A DNA stretch of 64,000 bases from contig JAFVOU010000007.1 of assembly GCA_017505635.1 (NCBI GenBank), positions 32,770 through 96,769 on the forward strand, given 5' to 3'. Origin of the DNA: Oscillospiraceae bacterium. Its GTDB lineage: Bacteria; Bacillota; Clostridia; Oscillospirales; Ruminococcaceae. Below the pieces are notes generated by a model. That model searched no databases and was not told the origin of the DNA. It saw only the letters and a program-made list of their open reading frames with translations. The position numbers and the translations under genes were made by a program. Below, piece by piece: positions 24,087 through 33,168 of the stretch; within the stretch, counting starts at the first letter, position 1, and each line of letters begins with the position of its first letter.

Positions 24087-25298
24087 ATGAAATATAACTT
24101 TACAGATATAATCGAAAGACAGGGCAAAGACTCTATTGCTGTTGACGGTTTTAAAGGTTTTCCTGCTTTTTCTCCTAAAAAACCAAAAGAAGGCTTCAGT
24201 CTCATCCCAATGTGGGTTGCAGATATGAACTTTGCAACAGTGCCTACTATTGCAGAAGCTATTACTGAAAGAGCAAAACATCCGCTGTTTGGTTATTTTG
24301 AAGCAACAGATGAATATTTTGATTCCATTATTAATTGGCACGAAAAGCGCAATGGTGTAAAAGGAATTAAAAAGGAACATATCGGTTATGAAAACAGTGT
24401 ACTTGGTGGCGTTATGTCCACTATAAACTCTCTTGCTGCGCCAGGAGATGCACTTTTGCTTCATACACCGGTATACAGCGGTTTTACCAATATCATTGGT
24501 ATGAATGGTTATAAAATGGTGTTCAGTCCGCTTAAAAAAGACGAAAACAATGTGTGGCGTATGGATTTTGAGGATATGGACAGAAAAATCAAGGAAAATA
24601 ATATTCATGTAGCTGTATTCTGCAATCCGCATAATCCGTGTGGACGAGTATGGGAAAAGTGGGAACTGGAAAAAGCTCTTGAAGTGTACAAGGCTAATGA
24701 TGTTACAGTTATATCAGACGAAATTTGGTCAGACATTATCCTTGACGGCCATAAACACACACCTATGCAGAGCGTAAACGAATGGGCAAAAGAAAATGTT
24801 GTTGCATTTTATGCTCCAAGCAAGACATTCAATCTTGGCGGTCTTATAGGTGCTTACAACATTATTTATAACAAACGTCTTCGTGATCAGATTAAAGCAA
24901 AAGGTGCAAAAACACATTACAACGAAATGAATGTTCTATGGATGCATGCTCTTATTGGTGCATATAAACCTGAAGGTCACGAATGGACAGATGAACTCTG
25001 CCAGGTTCTCACCGAAAATATTAACTATGGTTATAACTATATCAAAGAGCATTTTGAAGGTGTAGAAGTAATAAAACCAGAAGGAACATATATGCTTTGG
25101 CTTGACTGCACAGAATGGCTTGAAAAGCATAATATGACACAGGAAGAATTGCTTAATAAAGGCTGGGATGTTGGTGTTACATGGCAATCCGGTGTTTGGT
25201 TTGAAGGCCCTTCTTGTATCCGCATGAATCTTGCACTTCCAATGAGCAAAATCGTAGAAGCTTTTGAAAGAATGGATAAATATGTTTTTAATGCTTAA
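24087..25298 (+). CDS. PLP-dependent C-S lyase, MalY/PatB type
   Basis: A 403-residue fold-type I PLP enzyme. It opens with the MalY/PatB stretch LIPMWVADMNFATVPTI and has CNPHNPCGRVW, VISDEIWSDIIL and the PLP lysine in APSKTFNLGG. This subgroup cleaves cystathionine, cysteine or cysteine-S-conjugates to pyruvate, ammonia and a thiol. Beside an amino-acid permease and a MarR repressor, the likely job is uptake and cleavage of a thioether amino acid, releasing a thiol or H2S. It could instead be an aminotransferase. Confidence 0.88.
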   Translation: MKYNFTDIIERQGKDSIAVDGFKGFPAFSPKKPKEGFSLIPMWVADMNFATVPTIAEAITERAKHPLFGYFEATDEYFDSIINWHEKRNGVKGIKKEHIGYENSVLGGVMSTINSLAAPGDALLLHTPVYSGFTNIIGMNGYKMVFSPLKKDENNVWRMDFEDMDRKIKENNIHVAVFCNPHNPCGRVWEKWELEKALEVYKANDVTVISDEIWSDIILDGHKHTPMQSVNEWAKENVVAFYAPSKTFNLGGLIGAYNIIYNKRLRDQIKAKGAKTHYNEMNVLWMHALIGAYKPEGHEWTDELCQVLTENINYGYNYIKEHFEGVEVIKPEGTYMLWLDCTEWLEKHNMTQEELLNKGWDVGVTWQSGVWFEGPSCIRMNLALPMSKIVEAFERMDKYVFNA

Positions 25299-25360
25299 TC
25301 TGTATTAGGCATTATATTGAAAAATATGTAATTTTCCGTTTTAAATAATACAACCTTTCA

Positions 25361-25401
25361 AAGAAAACAGAAAGCTGTGAAGCTTTCTGTTTTCTTTTTG
25401 C
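25361..25401 (+). terminator. Terminator of the permease-lyase operon
   Basis: A perfect 16-bp stem (AAGAAAACAGAAAGCT against its complement at 25381-25396) with a GTGA loop and a T tract. Confidence 0.9.
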
Positions 25402-25413
25402 TGTTATTAATAA

Positions 25414-25716
25414 ATGTCTGCAGAGATTCCACAGGCATTTATAGGTATGTGGGGTGAACGCCGCAGAGAGTATCTTAAAAATCATAAAAAAGCACTGTAC
25501 AGCCACTATCAGATGAATTTAACATTACTGCAGCATCTTGAAGGTACACAGCTACAGGCACAGCAGCTGTACGAAACACTGATTAAACAATTGGCTGAAA
25601 AGGAGAATGTCACAGAACAGCTTAAAGCTGAAAATCAGCTGGAGTGGGTACGACAGATGAATAATATAAGGCAGAGAGCAACGGAGATTGTTTATAATGA
25701 TATTATATATAAATAA
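25414..25716 (+). pseudogene. tnpV: 5'-truncated second tnpV copy
   Basis: From GMWGERRREYLKN onward the frame parallels the copy at 21497-21850 to its end, but the first 30 or so codons and the ribosome site are replaced by unrelated sequence (SAEIPQAFI) directly after the lyase operon terminator. It is probably not translated. It is in the same orientation as the intact copy and closes a 3.9-kb interval holding marR, permease and lyase. Confidence 0.75.
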
Positions 25717-25752
25717 TCTGACATACGAATTTATATAAAACTTTGATAAAAT

Positions 25753-25777
25753 TGCAACCCCACGAAAATAAATCGTA
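25753..25777 (+). promoter_or_regulatory. Candidate ECF-type autoregulated promoter
   Basis: TGCAACC at 25753-25759 and CGTA at 25774-25777 form the AAC/CGT pattern recognised by ECF sigma factors, about 45 bases before the sigma gene. Confidence 0.5.
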
Positions 25778-25821
25778 CTATATAAACAGAAGGCCTTTTA
25801 AACAGGAAAGGAGGTAATGGT

Positions 25822-26373
25822 ATGGACGACCTGCACATTGTCAGTCTGTATTTGAAAAGAGACGAGCAGGCGCTGAAAGAGACAGATGACAAATATAGAC
25901 GACTGTGCTTTTCCATCGCGAAAAACATCCTTGCAGACACTGAGGATTGCCGTGAATGTGTAAATGATACATATATGGCGGTGTGGAATAGTATTCCGCC
26001 CAACAAGCCGGATAATTTCAAGGCTTATATTGCAAAGACTGCACGCAATACAGCTTTGAAAAGGCTGGAATTCAATATGGCTGATAAACGAAATCCATCA
26101 ATGTCCGTTTTCCTTGATGAAATAGGAGAAATAATTGCGGATGAATCTGTGCTGGCGGATATTTCTGCTCAGGAACTGGGACAGTTGATAAATAAATTTC
26201 TCAAGAACGAAAAAGCAGATTCGAGAAATGTTTTTATACTCAGATACTGGTATTTTCACTCTATTTCAGAGATATCTGTAAAATACAGTTTCAGTGAAAG
26301 CAAGGTTAAGTCGATGCTCTTTAACAGCAGGAAAAGACTGGAAAAGTTTTTGAGGCAGGAGGGATACTTATGA
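25822..26373 (+). CDS. ECF-type RNA polymerase sigma factor
   Basis: A 183-residue sigma factor. Region 2 is the helical block around CFSIAKNILADTEDCRECVNDTYMAVWNSIPPNKPDNFKAYI; region 4 (RNVFILRYWYFHSISEISVKYSFSESKVKSMLFNSRKRLEKFL) binds the -35 element. There is no region 3. GGAGG precedes the ATG. It overlaps the next gene by four bases (ATGA), the usual sign of a sigma/anti-sigma pair. Confidence 0.92.
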   Translation: MDDLHIVSLYLKRDEQALKETDDKYRRLCFSIAKNILADTEDCRECVNDTYMAVWNSIPPNKPDNFKAYIAKTARNTALKRLEFNMADKRNPSMSVFLDEIGEIIADESVLADISAQELGQLINKFLKNEKADSRNVFILRYWYFHSISEISVKYSFSESKVKSMLFNSRKRLEKFLRQEGYL

Positions 26374-27254
26374 AACAGGATAAATTTATATTGGCAATGA
26401 ACTATATTGATGACAGCTTTATCAAGGAAGCTGAAGAATACAAAGGAGATAGCATTATGAAAAAAGATACAACAGCAGCCAGCAGAGGCACTGGCTTTGC
26501 ACATAGATATTTAAAACCTATTCTGTCAGTTGCAGCAGCGTTTGCATTGATTCTGGGGTGGGGCATGTTTGCACCATCTTCCAATACAGATGGCCCGTTA
26601 AACGTGGGGAATTTCGGCGTTATGGTGGTTTCAGCAGCAGAACTGGAACAGGTTGTATATGAAGTATATGACGATACAACTGTACAGCTGCCTGTAAAAG
26701 CAATGCTTAAAGTGGCAGATATCAGAAATATGAACGAAGATGAAGCATATGCTTTTCAGGAAAATATGGTTATGGAAATGGAAAAACATCTGAATTTCGA
26801 TGACAAAAGTCTGGGAAGTTATGGTTACAGATGCCATCCAACTGAAAATGCAATAGTGTATTACGGATATATGAACAGCTTTATGCTTGGCGGAATTGAT
26901 GCAGACAGACTGTCTGAAATTGAAATCAATCTTGACGGCGTTGGTGAACTTGAAATAAACAATATGTCTTTTGGTGGCGAGCTCAATGAGTATGGAAAAA
27001 ACTTTGTAATTTCCGCAGAAGAGTACAAAAATGTATATGCAGACAGAACAGACAATACAGGCAATTTTTGTATAGGATGGATGTTTGGTGAAGAACTTGT
27101 TGATATGTTTGATAATAACCCTGATGCTCCGCTTTCTGATATCGAAGATACTGTAACTTTTACTGCACGATATAATGACGGCACATCAGAACAGTTTGAT
27201 ATTGTAATCTCTTTTGGTGAAGACGGCGTTATGAATGCAGCATACATCAAATAA
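26370..27254 (+). CDS. Membrane-anchored putative anti-sigma factor
   Basis: A 294-residue single-pass protein. About 48 cytoplasmic residues precede a transmembrane helix (YLKPILSVAAAFALILGWGMF), followed by an extracytoplasmic domain rich in acidic residues with no recognised fold. Translational coupling to the sigma gene and the topology argue that the short N-terminal part holds the sigma factor and the outer domain senses a signal. No zinc-binding HxxxCxxC anti-sigma motif is seen, so the mode of binding must differ. A terminator follows. Confidence 0.7.
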   Translation: MKQDKFILAMNYIDDSFIKEAEEYKGDSIMKKDTTAASRGTGFAHRYLKPILSVAAAFALILGWGMFAPSSNTDGPLNVGNFGVMVVSAAELEQVVYEVYDDTTVQLPVKAMLKVADIRNMNEDEAYAFQENMVMEMEKHLNFDDKSLGSYGYRCHPTENAIVYYGYMNSFMLGGIDADRLSEIEINLDGVGELEINNMSFGGELNEYGKNFVISAEEYKNVYADRTDNTGNFCIGWMFGEELVDMFDNNPDAPLSDIEDTVTFTARYNDGTSEQFDIVISFGEDGVMNAAYIK

Positions 27255-27290
27255 GTTTAACATATATATAAGCAAAATATTTATAGCATT

Positions 27291-27318
27291 AAAAAGGCAG
27301 GAGAAATCCTGCCTTTTC
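27291..27318. terminator. Terminator between anti-sigma gene and the defence operon
   Basis: AAAAAGGCAGG and CCTGCCTTTT pair; the stem lies between two convergent transcription units and can serve both. Confidence 0.8.
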
Positions 27319-27331
27319 ATGTATTAATTTA

Positions 27332-29296
27332 TTATTGTAATTTTTCAATAATATTATTCCAAAAGTATGTAAACTGTGATTCATTATCTTTGAGTACAGC
27401 ATTAAATATTTTCTTTTTAAGAATAGTATCTTTTATGCCATACAAATTTCCAAAATAACTACAAGTTCTATTAAAAACTATTTTACCATCACAAATGGTT
27501 TTCCAGTTATTATCCCATTGAGTATGGTTGTATTCCTGTTCCATGTTATCAAATTTTATAGTCATATTATTAATAAATTCTTCTATGACATTTTCTGATA
27601 AGAGATCTTTTACATAATTAGAAAAATCATCTTTAGAAGAAACAATGATATTACGTTGATTAACGCGTTTCGACAATCCTTTTATATAAGTATCGAGTTC
27701 ATAATTCAAATATTTTTTCTTTGTTATTTCTAAAGATTCATTTGCAAAATCTTTCATTTTATTCGAAATAATCATAGGATCAATTTGCTCTTCTGAAACA
27801 TCTTGCAAAAAATTATTTAAAATCGTGGCAATGATTTGTTCATCAAGTAAAAAATTTTCAATTTCATGCACAGGAAGGAAAGAAATATGCTTATCAAAAT
27901 AGTTTGGGTCGTCCTCTCTCAGCTTTTGTATTTTACTATCGCTTCTCGTATCGCGGTCCAATATAAATACAAATTTAGGAACAGTGACAAGTTCTTTAAC
28001 TTTTGTTAAGCTATTATATACTTGAAGTATTTCTGTGCAATTCCCCAACATCTTGATTTTTATATTATATTGATTACATAGGTCTGATAAATTATCGGTT
28101 TCAGTTTTACCTTCTACAAACAATACTTTATCTTCGACAAAACTAATACCACAATTGCGTAATATGGTTTCACATTCTTCCTTTGATACTGGAGTTAATC
28201 CGTTATTATCTGTTATATAGTTAATCCCTATTGAAAAATTATTATAAATTAAACTTTTTGAGTGTGTTATAAGAAAAACTTGACCAATTTTGATATGGTA
28301 ATCTTCTTTTTCAAAAATTTCTTGTAAGGAAAGAACAAATTTCCAAGCTAATTGTTCATGAAGATGGTTTTCAGGCTCATCAATGATAAGTAGTCCTATG
28401 TTTTTTAGGTAGTTTAGGATCAACAATACATACCATATTAATTTTTCTCCAGAACTTAAATTTCGGGCATCATATTTAACATTTTTATGTGAAGGCATTA
28501 TATTCTTGGCAATGAGGATAAATTGATTTTCTATTTCTTTGCCTGAAAAGTTGCTTATAGCAATACCATCCATTATTTCAGAAAACATTGCCATACTTTT
28601 ATGAACAAAATCATCATTACGAGGCTTTTGTGGATTAAGCCTTTCATATAAGTATGCATTCATCATAATATCATACATATGTTGATAAATATTTTTAGGA
28701 TCTAAAACAAAATCAATTATAGGACTATTGTTTTTACCCGATATCAAATTGATTTTATCATATCCAAAATCTTCTTCGTATACATTTTTATCTGCATTAA
28801 GCATTACGATAATATTTGAAGGATCTTGTAAATTCCAAAAATTTAATAAGATTTCCTTTTCTTTTTGGCAGTCAGTTGAGATGGACCACTCACAAGTTAA
28901 TCCTGTTATCTTTGAAGCATTAAGTGTTAGTGTTACAGAATGATCCTCTGTCATGGAGAGATGTATACCTACATTATTAAGGTCTATGTCGGAAAATGTG
29001 ATGGTGAGAGAAATTGAAGCTTGTCTGTCAGAAGCTAAAGAAGCTATCTCTCTTGCAACTTTTTGTCGATGACTTGGTTCATCGGAAGATATAATATCAA
29101 GATTTAACACATCTTCTGGTTCTAGCAAATCAACAAAAAAAGCTTTTTGAAGCAACATAATGCTTTCAAAAATTGTACTTTTTCCTGAACCATTTTTCCC
29201 ACTTACAGTGTTTAAAAAAGAATCATTATGCAATTCAATAATAGTATGATTTTTATATCTTTTTATATTGTTTAAAACTATTCGATTTAATAACAC
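27332..29296 (-). CDS. OLD-like AAA ATPase with C-terminal TOPRIM nuclease domain
   Basis: A 654-residue protein. Walker A is VSGKNGSGKST (about 33-43), the ABC-type signature region LSSGEKLIWYVLLIL, and Walker B LLIIDEPENHLHEQ with an H-loop in FLITHSKSL. Then a TOPRIM domain: KVLFVEGKTETDNL supplies the catalytic Glu, and FVFILDRDTRSD the Asp-x-Asp metal site. This is the plan of OLD-family nucleases, used alone or with partners (for example Gabija) in phage defence. Here it ends a five-gene restriction operon. The start is GTG at 29296 behind AGGAGA. Strongly AT-rich; six GATC sites lie in it. Confidence 0.88.
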   Translation of the reverse strand: MLLNRIVLNNIKRYKNHTIIELHNDSFLNTVSGKNGSGKSTIFESIMLLQKAFFVDLLEPEDVLNLDIISSDEPSHRQKVAREIASLASDRQASISLTITFSDIDLNNVGIHLSMTEDHSVTLTLNASKITGLTCEWSISTDCQKEKEILLNFWNLQDPSNIIVMLNADKNVYEEDFGYDKINLISGKNNSPIIDFVLDPKNIYQHMYDIMMNAYLYERLNPQKPRNDDFVHKSMAMFSEIMDGIAISNFSGKEIENQFILIAKNIMPSHKNVKYDARNLSSGEKLIWYVLLILNYLKNIGLLIIDEPENHLHEQLAWKFVLSLQEIFEKEDYHIKIGQVFLITHSKSLIYNNFSIGINYITDNNGLTPVSKEECETILRNCGISFVEDKVLFVEGKTETDNLSDLCNQYNIKIKMLGNCTEILQVYNSLTKVKELVTVPKFVFILDRDTRSDSKIQKLREDDPNYFDKHISFLPVHEIENFLLDEQIIATILNNFLQDVSEEQIDPMIISNKMKDFANESLEITKKKYLNYELDTYIKGLSKRVNQRNIIVSSKDDFSNYVKDLLSENVIEEFINNMTIKFDNMEQEYNHTQWDNNWKTICDGKIVFNRTCSYFGNLYGIKDTILKKKIFNAVLKDNESQFTYFWNNIIEKLQ

Positions 29297-29337
29297 TTTA
29301 AACGTCTCCTGAGTTATATATGTAATATTTATTTTAA

Positions 29338-30084
29338 TTACTTCCTAAAAACAAACAAATATTCATGCCCAATCAACAGGAAATTGTACTTTACACTATT
29401 TGTTTTCCAATAACCTGTTGCACGGCAGTTATGTTGTTCTTTTATTATCAATTCTTTAAGTTTAAAACCTGCATCTTGAAAAATTTTCATAACCTCAAAA
29501 GACATCGGTATCATATGTCCTTTCTGGCGGGTGTCACCCATAAGGATTGCACAGAACTTGTCCTTTTTCAGTACACGGTAGCTCTCCTGGGCTACCTTTT
29601 TCATTTCTTCAAGAAAATCTTTTACTTTGAGCAAAGACAAATCTTCCGGGATATCTTCACTGTAATGAATAATATCAGCGTATGGTGGGTGTGTGCATAT
29701 TAAATCGATGCTTTCATCAGGGATAAAGTGCAGATTTCGAGCATCACCTTTATGTAAGAAAACTTGTCCTTTTGCAGGCTCATAGTCAAAGTCAATTTTT
29801 TCTTTGCAGCGTTCGAGAGCAACATCATTTACATCTACTCCAATTATATTTCTGTTAAGCAGTTTTGCTTCAACAAGAGTAGTACCGCCACCTGCAAACT
29901 GGTCAAGAACCAAATCGCCTTCCTTTGAATATCTCAAAAGGATATTTCTTGGAATGTATGGTGACCAGTTGCCACGCCATTTTGCATCGTGTGTAGCCCA
30001 GTTGCCTCTGTCCGGAAAACTCCAAACTGTAGTCATTTCCAGCTCAAAGTCATCAGGTTCCCATTTTTTGATTTTCTTCCCCAT
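29338..30084 (-). CDS. Amino-methylating DNA methyltransferase
   Basis: A 248-residue SAM-dependent methyltransferase. Motif I is LVLDQFAGGGTTLVEA (about residue 58) and the catalytic motif IV is THPPYADIIHYS (about 111), a TSPPY variant of N4-cytosine/N6-adenine methylases. Motif I comes before motif IV with no room for a large target-recognition domain between. It differs from DpnA of classical DpnII systems, which has the opposite motif order, so it probably protects a different site or serves the Mrr-like nuclease. It starts in a TAATG overlap with the DpnII-type gene. Confidence 0.87.
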   Translation of the reverse strand: MGKKIKKWEPDDFELEMTTVWSFPDRGNWATHDAKWRGNWSPYIPRNILLRYSKEGDLVLDQFAGGGTTLVEAKLLNRNIIGVDVNDVALERCKEKIDFDYEPAKGQVFLHKGDARNLHFIPDESIDLICTHPPYADIIHYSEDIPEDLSLLKVKDFLEEMKKVAQESYRVLKKDKFCAILMGDTRQKGHMIPMSFEVMKIFQDAGFKLKELIIKEQHNCRATGYWKTNSVKYNFLLIGHEYLFVFRK

Positions 30085-30959
30085 TATTTAAAAACCTCTT
30101 TAATTATACCCTCTTCCAAATCTTTTATATTATAAATGTGCTGCATAACCTCAAAGGTTTCTTCCAAATTGTTTCTGGCATCAAACCAACCACTACCGTC
30201 AGTAATCCACACAAAAGCAAATCCTTCTATATCCTGTGATTCTTGAGAAATCTGTTTATAACTACGGGCTGTTTCATTCAATTTTGACCCACTGCTTGCA
30301 TAAAAATTGGTTTCTATACCATAAACAGTATTTTCAGTTATTATTACAAAATCAAAGCGTTTAACTGTCTTGCCTTTATTAGAGATTTCTGACAAATCAA
30401 GATTAAATTTCTTCTCAATATCTTTGATTCGCATTTCCTTAAAGTAAGTTTTATTTTTTACAAAACCTGCATCAACTATATACTGCTCTACTAAGTTTTC
30501 CATCAGATGACCACCACGGTTTTTACGCCCATTTGAGTCAAGGCCTGTTTCTACACCTGTAGCATAATCAACCAAATTGTTAACAATATGATTTTCAAGC
30601 AAATCAAATAAACCAGTCTCTCTCATAAAGTATTTACATCTTTCATAATGTAAATGACTGTTTGGCGGATATTTTCCAAAATCAAACTTATATAAATGAC
30701 CGCCATTTTCATCCTGACAGTATATTTCATTAGCTCTTACTGCTAAAAGCAGTGGAATACATTTCAAAACTTCAGGATATTTTCTAATTAAATTTTCGAA
30801 ATCTGTTTCTATATTTTTTGAGCCAATAAGAGAATTTAATATATTCAATTCAACTTTTATGTCATTAACATTTCGGTGCACTTTATCGAAATCTATGTAA
30901 TATTTATAATCCGCAATGCTATTGCGAAACTCAGACAACCATTCATTAAAATTTCTCAT
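30084..30959 (-). CDS. DpnII-family type II restriction endonuclease (GATC)
   Basis: A 291-residue protein close in length to DpnII. The family core is visible: TGVETGLDSNGRKNRGGHLMENLVE in the middle, KRFDFVIITENTVYGIETNFYASSGSKLNETARSYK (Asp and Glu-x-Asn of a PD-D/ExK-like site), and GFAFVWITDGSGWFDARNNLEETF. DpnII and relatives cut unmethylated GATC. Its protecting enzyme is the Dam methylase two genes upstream. The start at 30959 has AGAGGA; it lies 11 bases after the Mrr-like gene. Confidence 0.9.
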   Translation of the reverse strand: MRNFNEWLSEFRNSIADYKYYIDFDKVHRNVNDIKVELNILNSLIGSKNIETDFENLIRKYPEVLKCIPLLLAVRANEIYCQDENGGHLYKFDFGKYPPNSHLHYERCKYFMRETGLFDLLENHIVNNLVDYATGVETGLDSNGRKNRGGHLMENLVEQYIVDAGFVKNKTYFKEMRIKDIEKKFNLDLSEISNKGKTVKRFDFVIITENTVYGIETNFYASSGSKLNETARSYKQISQESQDIEGFAFVWITDGSGWFDARNNLEETFEVMQHIYNIKDLEEGIIKEVFK

Positions 30960-30970
30960 TTATTTTTCCT

Positions 30971-31813
30971 CTATTCTATTGTTATTACGAATTTGTCTCC
31001 ATCTATTTTCCATTTGGACTTTTTCTGTACAAAAGAATTATCATCATTAATTAATCCGCAATCTTTATATATTTGTGTTACGCCACCTATATATCTATGA
31101 CCTTTATCTAAATTAAGAGTTTTATTATGGCCATTGATCTCTGCATTAATAGTAGAGTCAGTATCACTAATTGAGTTTTTAATGATTTGTGGAATAATTA
31201 AAATTCTTGCTCGTATATCATTTGCCGTAATATTACGTTCTACAAGATACTCTTCATCACTGTTTATACTATTTATGTTTGGGTCTGCATTCTGTAATAA
31301 AATTTCTTTTACCATTTCATCATTAAATACAGGTCTGTATGAGAAAGCTATGCCATTATCTATGCACATATTAAGCAATGTTTTTCCATCTATCAGTATA
31401 GTAGGCATATGAGGATTGCTTTCGGCTTCTTGTACAGCTCCTTTAGTGAAAGATGAAGTAGTAATAAAAACATTAATATAGTTATTATTCAGAACATTAC
31501 CTTGCTTATCTCGTTTTGTTGAGCCTTTTAAATCGCGTATTTCTTTCGCTTGTACTTTGTTTGTAGCTTGATATCTCTTTGCCTGAACGTAATAATTCAT
31601 TGTGTCTATGCCCTGAGGATCAATACCTGGTTTTGAGCAAGTTAAATCTATACCGTTGTCCCCAACATATTTTGTTGTTACTACTTCCTGAAAACCAATT
31701 GCTTTAAGAAAATAGTTTAAAAACAGTTCAAAATCTCTACCGGTTGAAAAAGAGCTATATAACTTTTCAATATAATCTTTTTCCTCCAATGGTGATAACT
31801 CTAAATATGTCAT
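30971..31813 (-). CDS. Mrr-fold restriction endonuclease
   Basis: A 280-residue protein. The N-terminal half has the Mrr/PD-(D/E)xK core: GRDFELFLNYFLKAIGF, then VGDNGIDLTCSK (Asp), and YYVQAKRYQ (Q-x-K). The C-terminal part (SKWKIDGDKFVITIE and GHRYIGGVTQIYKDCGLI) looks like a small DNA-binding domain. It may be a type II enzyme partnered by the methylase at 29338, or a modification-dependent enzyme. Placed between Dam and the DpnII-type gene with gaps of 17 and 11 bases. Confidence 0.8.
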   Translation of the reverse strand: MTYLELSPLEEKDYIEKLYSSFSTGRDFELFLNYFLKAIGFQEVVTTKYVGDNGIDLTCSKPGIDPQGIDTMNYYVQAKRYQATNKVQAKEIRDLKGSTKRDKQGNVLNNNYINVFITTSSFTKGAVQEAESNPHMPTILIDGKTLLNMCIDNGIAFSYRPVFNDEMVKEILLQNADPNINSINSDEEYLVERNITANDIRARILIIPQIIKNSISDTDSTINAEINGHNKTLNLDKGHRYIGGVTQIYKDCGLINDDNSFVQKKSKWKIDGDKFVITIE

Positions 31814-31830
31814 ATTTTGTACTCTCTTTT

Positions 31831-32904
31831 TTAAAAATTAGAAATAAGCAATTCGCAGATTTTGCCTCTGCCACTGCTTTTGCTGTTTATCATTCTTGTT
31901 GCCTGAACTCTGTTAACATTGAAATCTGCATACAAATCATCGAAGAAGTTGTCGTTTTCATCAGCGTTTTTAGGGTCGGAGTTGCTTACAAGAACCTTAG
32001 CACCTTTTTTGCTGATTTCTTTAACAAAGTCAGCAAGTTTTATCTGTTCTTCGTCGTTAAATTCATTTTCGTTATACGAGGTAAACATTGCAGTCTGTGT
32101 AAGAGGTCTGTAAGGTGGATCTATATATACAAATGTGTTCTCATCGATAAAATTTTTAGACTTATCATAGCTTGCATTAACAATTTTAACTTTTTGCAGT
32201 TTACTACTTACAGAGCGGAGATTATTTTCATCACAGATAAGAGGATTTTTATAAGCGCCCATAGGGACGTTGAACAATCCTTTTCTGTTCACTCGATACA
32301 AACCATTGAAGCAGGTTTTATTTAAGAAAATCATCAGTGCTGCTTTTTCAATTATATCAGAGCAAATTTCTTCTTTTTTCAGTTGGTTAAATCTGTCTCG
32401 TTTTGCGAGGTAATACTCTCTGCGGTCGGCATCGTTCATCGGAACATATTCTTCCTGATAATCTTCCAACAGGAATATCAGTTCATCTACATGATCTCGA
32501 ATAACAGAATATGTGGTTATAAGGTCACCGTTAATGTCGCTGATATAAATTTCTTCCAAATCAAATTTGTTTAAAACATCAAAAAGGACAGCGCCACCAC
32601 CAATAAACGGTTCTGCATACTTTGTTATATTTGGATTTTCAAAAGGGTAGTATTTGCTGATTTCTTTCAAAAGCTGACCTTTACCGCCTGCCCATTTAAG
32701 AAATGGCTTAATATCTTTTTCTGTTGTTGGTTTATTGTATCTGATACTGCGTGCATCAATAGGTTTTTCAGCTTTAGCAGGGATAATCCACATATTACCT
32801 ACCATCTGAGCTTCTGAAATTCTGTTTTCTGAACAGAGAACAGCAACCCTACGCTGGGATATGCCCCATTTGTCAGCAGCTTCTCTTGCGGAAATGTATT
32901 CCAT
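31831..32904 (-). CDS. dam: Dam-type DNA adenine methylase with N-terminal HTH
   Basis: A 357-residue protein. Residues 1-60 are a helix-turn-helix (YISAREAADKWGISQRRVAVLCSENRI). The rest is a D12-class alpha methylase: FLKWAGGKGQLLKEI (SAM), YAEPFIGGGAVLFDVL (motif I), YISDINGDLITTY and the catalytic VYIDPPYRPL (DPPY). DpnM and Dam of this type methylate the adenine of GATC and so protect against the DpnII-family enzyme downstream. The fused HTH may bind the repeats just upstream and regulate the operon. First gene of the restriction operon, with CGGAGG upstream. Confidence 0.93.
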   Translation of the reverse strand: MEYISAREAADKWGISQRRVAVLCSENRISEAQMVGNMWIIPAKAEKPIDARSIRYNKPTTEKDIKPFLKWAGGKGQLLKEISKYYPFENPNITKYAEPFIGGGAVLFDVLNKFDLEEIYISDINGDLITTYSVIRDHVDELIFLLEDYQEEYVPMNDADRREYYLAKRDRFNQLKKEEICSDIIEKAALMIFLNKTCFNGLYRVNRKGLFNVPMGAYKNPLICDENNLRSVSSKLQKVKIVNASYDKSKNFIDENTFVYIDPPYRPLTQTAMFTSYNENEFNDEEQIKLADFVKEISKKGAKVLVSNSDPKNADENDNFFDDLYADFNVNRVQATRMINSKSSGRGKICELLISNF

Positions 32905-32968
32905 AATATACCTCCGTATTTTTGATACTTATATTATATTCCAAAGCTCGAACAATAGCAATATCAAA

Positions 32969-33030
32969 ATATTACCGAATATAAATTCAAAATATCACCG
33001 ATTGAAAACTGGAAATTTCACCGATTGGAA
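32969..33030. repeat. Three direct repeats upstream of dam
   Basis: ATATTACCGAATA, ATATCACCGATTG and ATTTCACCGATTG occur with ACCG at 32973, 32997 and 33020, a 23-24-base period. They lie 65-125 bases upstream of the dam start and are candidate operator sites for the HTH fused to Dam. Confidence 0.6.
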
Positions 33031-33135
33031 AATGAAAATATTGTCAGGAGGAAATATTTTTTTATTTTGTAATATATTATATTTGTGTGTAAAATCTATA
33101 TTGTAACTATTAATATGATAAACTGGTAAAGTAAA

Positions 33136-33168
33136 AAAATGAGTAACTACAAGAGTTACTCATTTTAT
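33136..33168 (-). terminator. Terminator of the SIR2 cassette
   Basis: AAAATGAGTAACT and AGTTACTCATTTT form a 13-bp stem with T-rich flanks, about 145 bases beyond the SIR2 gene stop. Confidence 0.75.
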
